Assembly (NCBI GenBank): GCA_011033025.1
Contig: WFMF01000214.1
Location: 225,801 to 289,800, forward strand
Source of the DNA: Beroe forskalii
Taxonomy: Eukaryota > Ctenophora > Nuda > Beroida > Beroidae
Direction of reading: 5' to 3'
Length of the DNA stretch: 64,000 bases
Position 1 is the stretch's first letter. Each line of letters begins with the position of its first letter. This document shows positions 60,568-64,000 of the stretch, in pieces. A program made the position numbers and the translations under genes. The notes below the pieces were generated by a model, which saw only the letters and a list, made by a program, of their open reading frames with translations, was not told the origin of the DNA and did not search any database.

Positions 60568-60654
60568 CACTGGTTAGGGTCAGGGGAGAGAGATAAATTC
60601 AAAATTGTGCGACTTTTAGGCGTTAGGCCAAATGTCCAGTTAGGACAAATGACC
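60536..60654. mobile_element. MITE supplying the end of the coding region
   Basis: Inverted arms of about 34 bp: ggtcatttggcctaactgga, then catttggc, at left; gccaaatgtccagttaggac, then aaatgacc, at right. They enclose a short spacer with a ttagggtcagg stretch. The left arm holds the final codons and the stop of the secreted-protein gene. Confidence 0.8.
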
Positions 60655-60679
60655 TAGAACCCTATCAGGTTCTAGGTGC

Positions 60680-60785
60680 CTATCGGGTCCATATTGCGAC
60701 ACTTCCCAAGGTGCAGCCCCAGGGATGTATCTCGTGTTCACCCGCAGCCCAAATTGGGCGAGAGTACCAATATGGACTGATCAGG
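60680..60785. mobile_element. Small element with inverted gtccatattg / caatatggac ends
   Basis: tatcgggtccatattg at left and ccaatatggactgatca at right are inverted. The interior carries gatgtatct and acccgcag words seen also at about 13935-14000. Confidence 0.5.
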
Positions 60786-61074
60786 CAATTTTTCATGTAT
60801 TATAGACACCGATGAAAACTTCGGAGGGTTCTATAAATATACTAAAACTACAATTGACACTTGTAAGTGTAACCCCAATAGTTGTGTGTGAGAGGTAGAT
60901 CTTAGTATGATGTGGTCGTGAGTTGAATGAAACTGTAATTTCTATATTATCATATTGATAACATCGATAATGGGACTATGGGACATGGCACATAAAACCT
61001 GAGAAAACCTGAGAAATTGATAAATTATTCAGATGTAAATTATCACTTTCCATTAACTCAGATATCGCATTATT

Positions 61075-62471
61075 GGCCCGTATGCACAAATAAAGGGAAT
61101 CCCTCTTTTTTAAGGGAAAGCCTTAAATATAAGGCTTTCCCTCGAAAAATAACCTTTTCCCTTGAAACTGGTGGCAAACCCTGAAGAATGTAGGTTGTGT
61201 TAACTCATCATTTTGGTTTTCCGGCACTGAGGCACCCATGCTTGTGTGAAAAAAGCTATCTGGGGCACAGAAATCTGCTCACGGTTCCAGGGTATAGCTC
61301 TTGGTAGAGATGTGGTGAAAAGTGGCTTATTTTGAGAAATTGCTTTAAAATGAGGAATCCTTAAAATAAAAAGGAAACACATAAAATGAGAGGAAATGCT
61401 CACCAAAAGCACGTCTTTTGAGGGATTCCCTCATGCTTTCCCTTAAGATTTACCATATATTTCAGGTTAAGAGGGTAACTTAGGGGTGTGATAGGCTTAC
61501 TTAGGAGTGTGATAGGCTTACTTAGGAGTGTGATAGGCATACTTAGGAGTGTGATAGGCTTACTTAGGAGTGTGATAGGCTTACTTAGGAGTGTGATAGG
61601 CTTACTTAGGGGTGTGATAGGCATACTTAGGAGTGTGATAGGCTTACTTAGGGTGTGAGAGGCTTACTTAAGAGTGTGATAGGCTTACTTAGGAGTGTGA
61701 TAGGCTTGCTTAGGAGTGTGATAGGCATACTTAGGAGTGTGATAGGCTTACTTAGGAGTGTGAGAGGCTTACTTAAGAGTGTGATAGGCTTACTTAGGGT
61801 GTGATAGAAGCACTTAGGAGTGTGAGAGGCTTACTTAGGGTGTGATGGGCTTGCTTAGGGTTTGATGAAACACTCATAACCCACTATCCACTCATAACCC
61901 ACCCCTATCCACTCCTGTACCTTTCCACTCATAGCCACCCTATCCACTCATAACCCACCCTATCCACTCATAACCCACCCTATCCTCATAACACACCCCT
62001 ATCCACCATAACCCACCCTTTCACTCATAACCCACCCCTATCCACTCATAACCCACCCACTCATAACCCACCCTTTCCACTCATAACCCACCCTATCCAC
62101 TCATAACCCACCCTATCCACTCATAACCCACCCCTATCCACTCATAACCCCACCCTATCCACTCATAACCCACCCCTATCCACTCATAACCCACCCCTAT
62201 CCACTCTAACCCACTATCCACTCATAACCCACCCCTATCCACTCATAACCCACCCCTATCCACTCATAACCACCTATCCACTCATAACCCACCCCTATCC
62301 ACTCATAACCCCTATCCACTCATAACCCACCCCTATCCGCATAACCCACCCTATGCTCCTCAAGCGACCTTTTCCCTATCTTTTTGAGCAATTCCCTTAT
62401 TTTTAAGCATTATCACAACTTTTGGACCTTTTCCCATTTTTAAGGGAATCCCTCATTTGTGCATACGGCCC
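61075..62471. mobile_element. 1.4-kb TIR element filled with two minisatellites
   Basis: Ends: ggcccgtatgcacaaat at left; attt-gtgcatacggccc at right, which is the same word reversed with one mismatch. Inward, gggaatccct words and cttttccc words are also mirrored. The body is two adjacent arrays: about 61455-61865 (21-bp unit ttaggagtgtgataggctta) and about 61870-62350 (21-22-bp unit cactcataacccacccctat). No ORF beyond repeat artefacts. Confidence 0.75.
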
Positions 62472-62807
62472 ACTATCCCATTATATGCATTCCCAGAAAG
62501 CCAAAATAACACTGGATGTTAGAATTAGGGTGACAGTTTTATCCTATCATATGAGCACGCTTTAAATTCGCGCGGCGACGCAGCGTACAGACATGTTATT
62601 TGTAATTGTATGTCTATATGCCGCCAAATTTTAAGCCGCGTACTCAAAAGTCGCGTTAACTGCATAGCAGTTCGAACTGCCACTTTGACTATCAAGAAGG
62701 AAAAGATTGATGATCATCGTGTCGGCAGAGTCAACGGCTGGATGGGGGAGTGGTAATGGAAACGAAGCGTGATGCTCCAGGCAAGGGATCGAAGCGCCAC
62801 AGTTGGA

Positions 62808-62924
62808 TCGACGGGCGATGTCCGTCCCTTTCTTCTGACTTGTTGTTGGACGCCGAAGGCGCAAAGTGACGTCCAAATGTGGAACGTTGCGCCGCGCGCG
62901 CGAGGGTAGGGTAACATCCTACGA
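62808..62924 (+). mobile_element. R1 element copy 4
   Basis: 117 bp, close to identical to 672-788. Flanked by perfect 9-bp repeats cagttggat at 62800-62808 and 62925-62933; the first base of the element is shared with the duplication. Confidence 0.8.
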
Positions 62925-63264
62925 CAGTTGGATATCGCGGTCCAGTGATCTTATTGCTTATCTCATGTCAAAGACAGAATGAGATCCTCTGGAAAACGAC
63001 AACTGAGCGGATCACAGTGAGATATGAACTGGTGAAGTCTCACTCGTCATCGAATAGTTGAAGAAGAAAAGACAGAAGAAGGGTCACGTTTGTTTTTGTC
63101 CCTCCTAATACCTACTGCGTTTAAATTCGTTTCTGTGCGTTTGTTTCAATAAGAGGCACATAGAAATGCGTTTATTGTGTGAGTGAGGCGTCCATTTCTA
63201 CTAGCAATGAACGCAAGGATAGAGAATATACACGATGCGCAAATTGAATTTGCGTTTAATATCT

Positions 63265-63389
63265 TCGTAGGATGTTACCCTACCCTACCCCGCGCGCGCA
63301 ACGTTCTACATTTGGAGTTGGACGGTCACATTTGCGCTCTCGCTTGATAGCCATACAGTCAAAAGAAATAGACGGGCAACGTCCGTCGA
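63265..63389 (-). mobile_element. R1 element copy 5, diverged
   Basis: Reversed copy with tcgtaggatgttaccctacc at one end and gacgggcaacgtccgtcga at the other, more substitutions inside. Flanking 9-mers ttaatatct (63256-63264) and ttaatctct (63390-63398) agree at 8 of 9 positions, as expected for an older insertion. Confidence 0.65.
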
Positions 63390-63493
63390 TTAATCTCTAA
63401 GAATTCGTTCATTTTCTTTAGAATCGTACCTATTATATTGTGTACTTTTTATTTTTGTACCGTTGCGACCACCTTGTTGAAAAGGGGCCTTTT

Positions 63494-64000
63494 AAGTAAA
63501 CGGTGTCAGACAAACAGATTATGTCTCATTAAGCTGGTGTCAGTCAAACAAGAATATGTCTAGGCACCAAACTGGTGTCAGTCAAACAGAATATGTCTGA
63601 GTAAACTGGTGTCAGACAAACAGAATATGTCAGAGTAAACTGGTGTCAGACAAACAGAATATGTCAGAGTCAACTGGTGCCAAACAAACAGAATATGTCA
63701 GAGTAAACTGACGTCAGACAAACAGAATATGTCAGAGTAAACTGGTGTCAGTCAAACAGAATATGTCTGAGTAAACTGGTGTCAGTCATTCAGACATTCA
63801 GACAAACAGATCATGTCAGAAGTAAACTGGTGTCATGTCAAACAGTCAAGTCAAACAGAGAATGTGTCTGAGTAAACTGGTGTCAGTCATTGACATTCAA
63901 GAATATGTCAAACTGGTGTCAGTCAAACAGAATATGTCTGAGTAAACTGGTGTCAGTCATTCAAATTCAGACAAACAGAAATGTCAAATAAACTTTTGGG
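63494..64000. repeat. 34-bp minisatellite running off the window
   Basis: Unit gtaaactggtgtcagacaaa, then cagaatatgtctga, about 14 copies. Some units have an inserted cattcagacattcag. A reversed, older version lies at 56941-57115 in the multidomain gene. Confidence 0.9.

Noticed and set aside
1-64000. tRNA, rRNA or other structured RNA genes
   Set aside because: None recognised by eye. The strong hairpins all belong to mobile elements or palindromes. A covariance-model scan would be needed to exclude small ones.

Overview
This is eukaryotic, almost certainly invertebrate animal, genomic DNA. Genes are split by introns with GT/AG borders and clean phase. The recognisable domains are animal-type: a CaMKII association domain, an EF-hand protein, and an extracellular PAN/Ig/discoidin-like multidomain protein. 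Intergenic DNA is AT-rich and crowded with minisatellites, foldback elements and small DNA transposons. I cannot name the species; a marine, early-branching metazoan such as a sponge would fit, but that is inference.

Layout. 1-2.1 kb: nested GC-rich miniature elements. 3.2-5.1 kb: a 45/46-bp minisatellite. 5.4-6.6 kb: a dead MULE-type transposase. 6.6-10.4 kb: minus-strand gene for a kinase-less CaMKII-hub-like protein, with a dead copy of one exon downstream. 10.7 kb: CACGTG cluster. 15.3-24.1 kb and 24.2-31.7 kb: the same locus twice on either side of a 100-N gap, best read as two unmerged alleles. The first copy carries a 1.6-kb TIR element missing from the second, and its last 4 kb look like unpolished long-read consensus. 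37.5-39.3 kb: minus-strand EF-hand gene. 41.3-42.3 kb: minus-strand exons of unrecognised protein(s). 42.4-49.1 kb: palindromes, a 1.5-kb foldback, a 27-bp minisatellite and two 570-bp direct repeats. 50.1-58.7 kb: plus-strand secreted multidomain gene. 59.3-60.6 kb: plus-strand three-exon gene for a secreted cysteine-rich protein. 60.5-64 kb: MITEs, a TIR element filled with two minisatellites, and a 34-bp minisatellite running off the end.

The most notable theme is repeats remodelling gene structure. In the 50-58 kb gene, one 3' splice site plus the start of its exon has been amplified into a 68-69-bp minisatellite. Another 3' splice site was duplicated by insertion of a telomere-like-repeat element. 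A 12-bp tandem array forms the pyrimidine tract of a third acceptor. In the gene at 59.3 kb the last residues and the stop codon come from a MITE arm. A second theme is elements whose terminal inverted repeats enclose minisatellites (42.5-44.0, 45.6-46.3, 61.1-62.5 kb). A third is a family of 57-125-bp elements with 9-bp target duplications.

All gene models were spliced by eye from GT/AG sites and phase; none has transcript support here.
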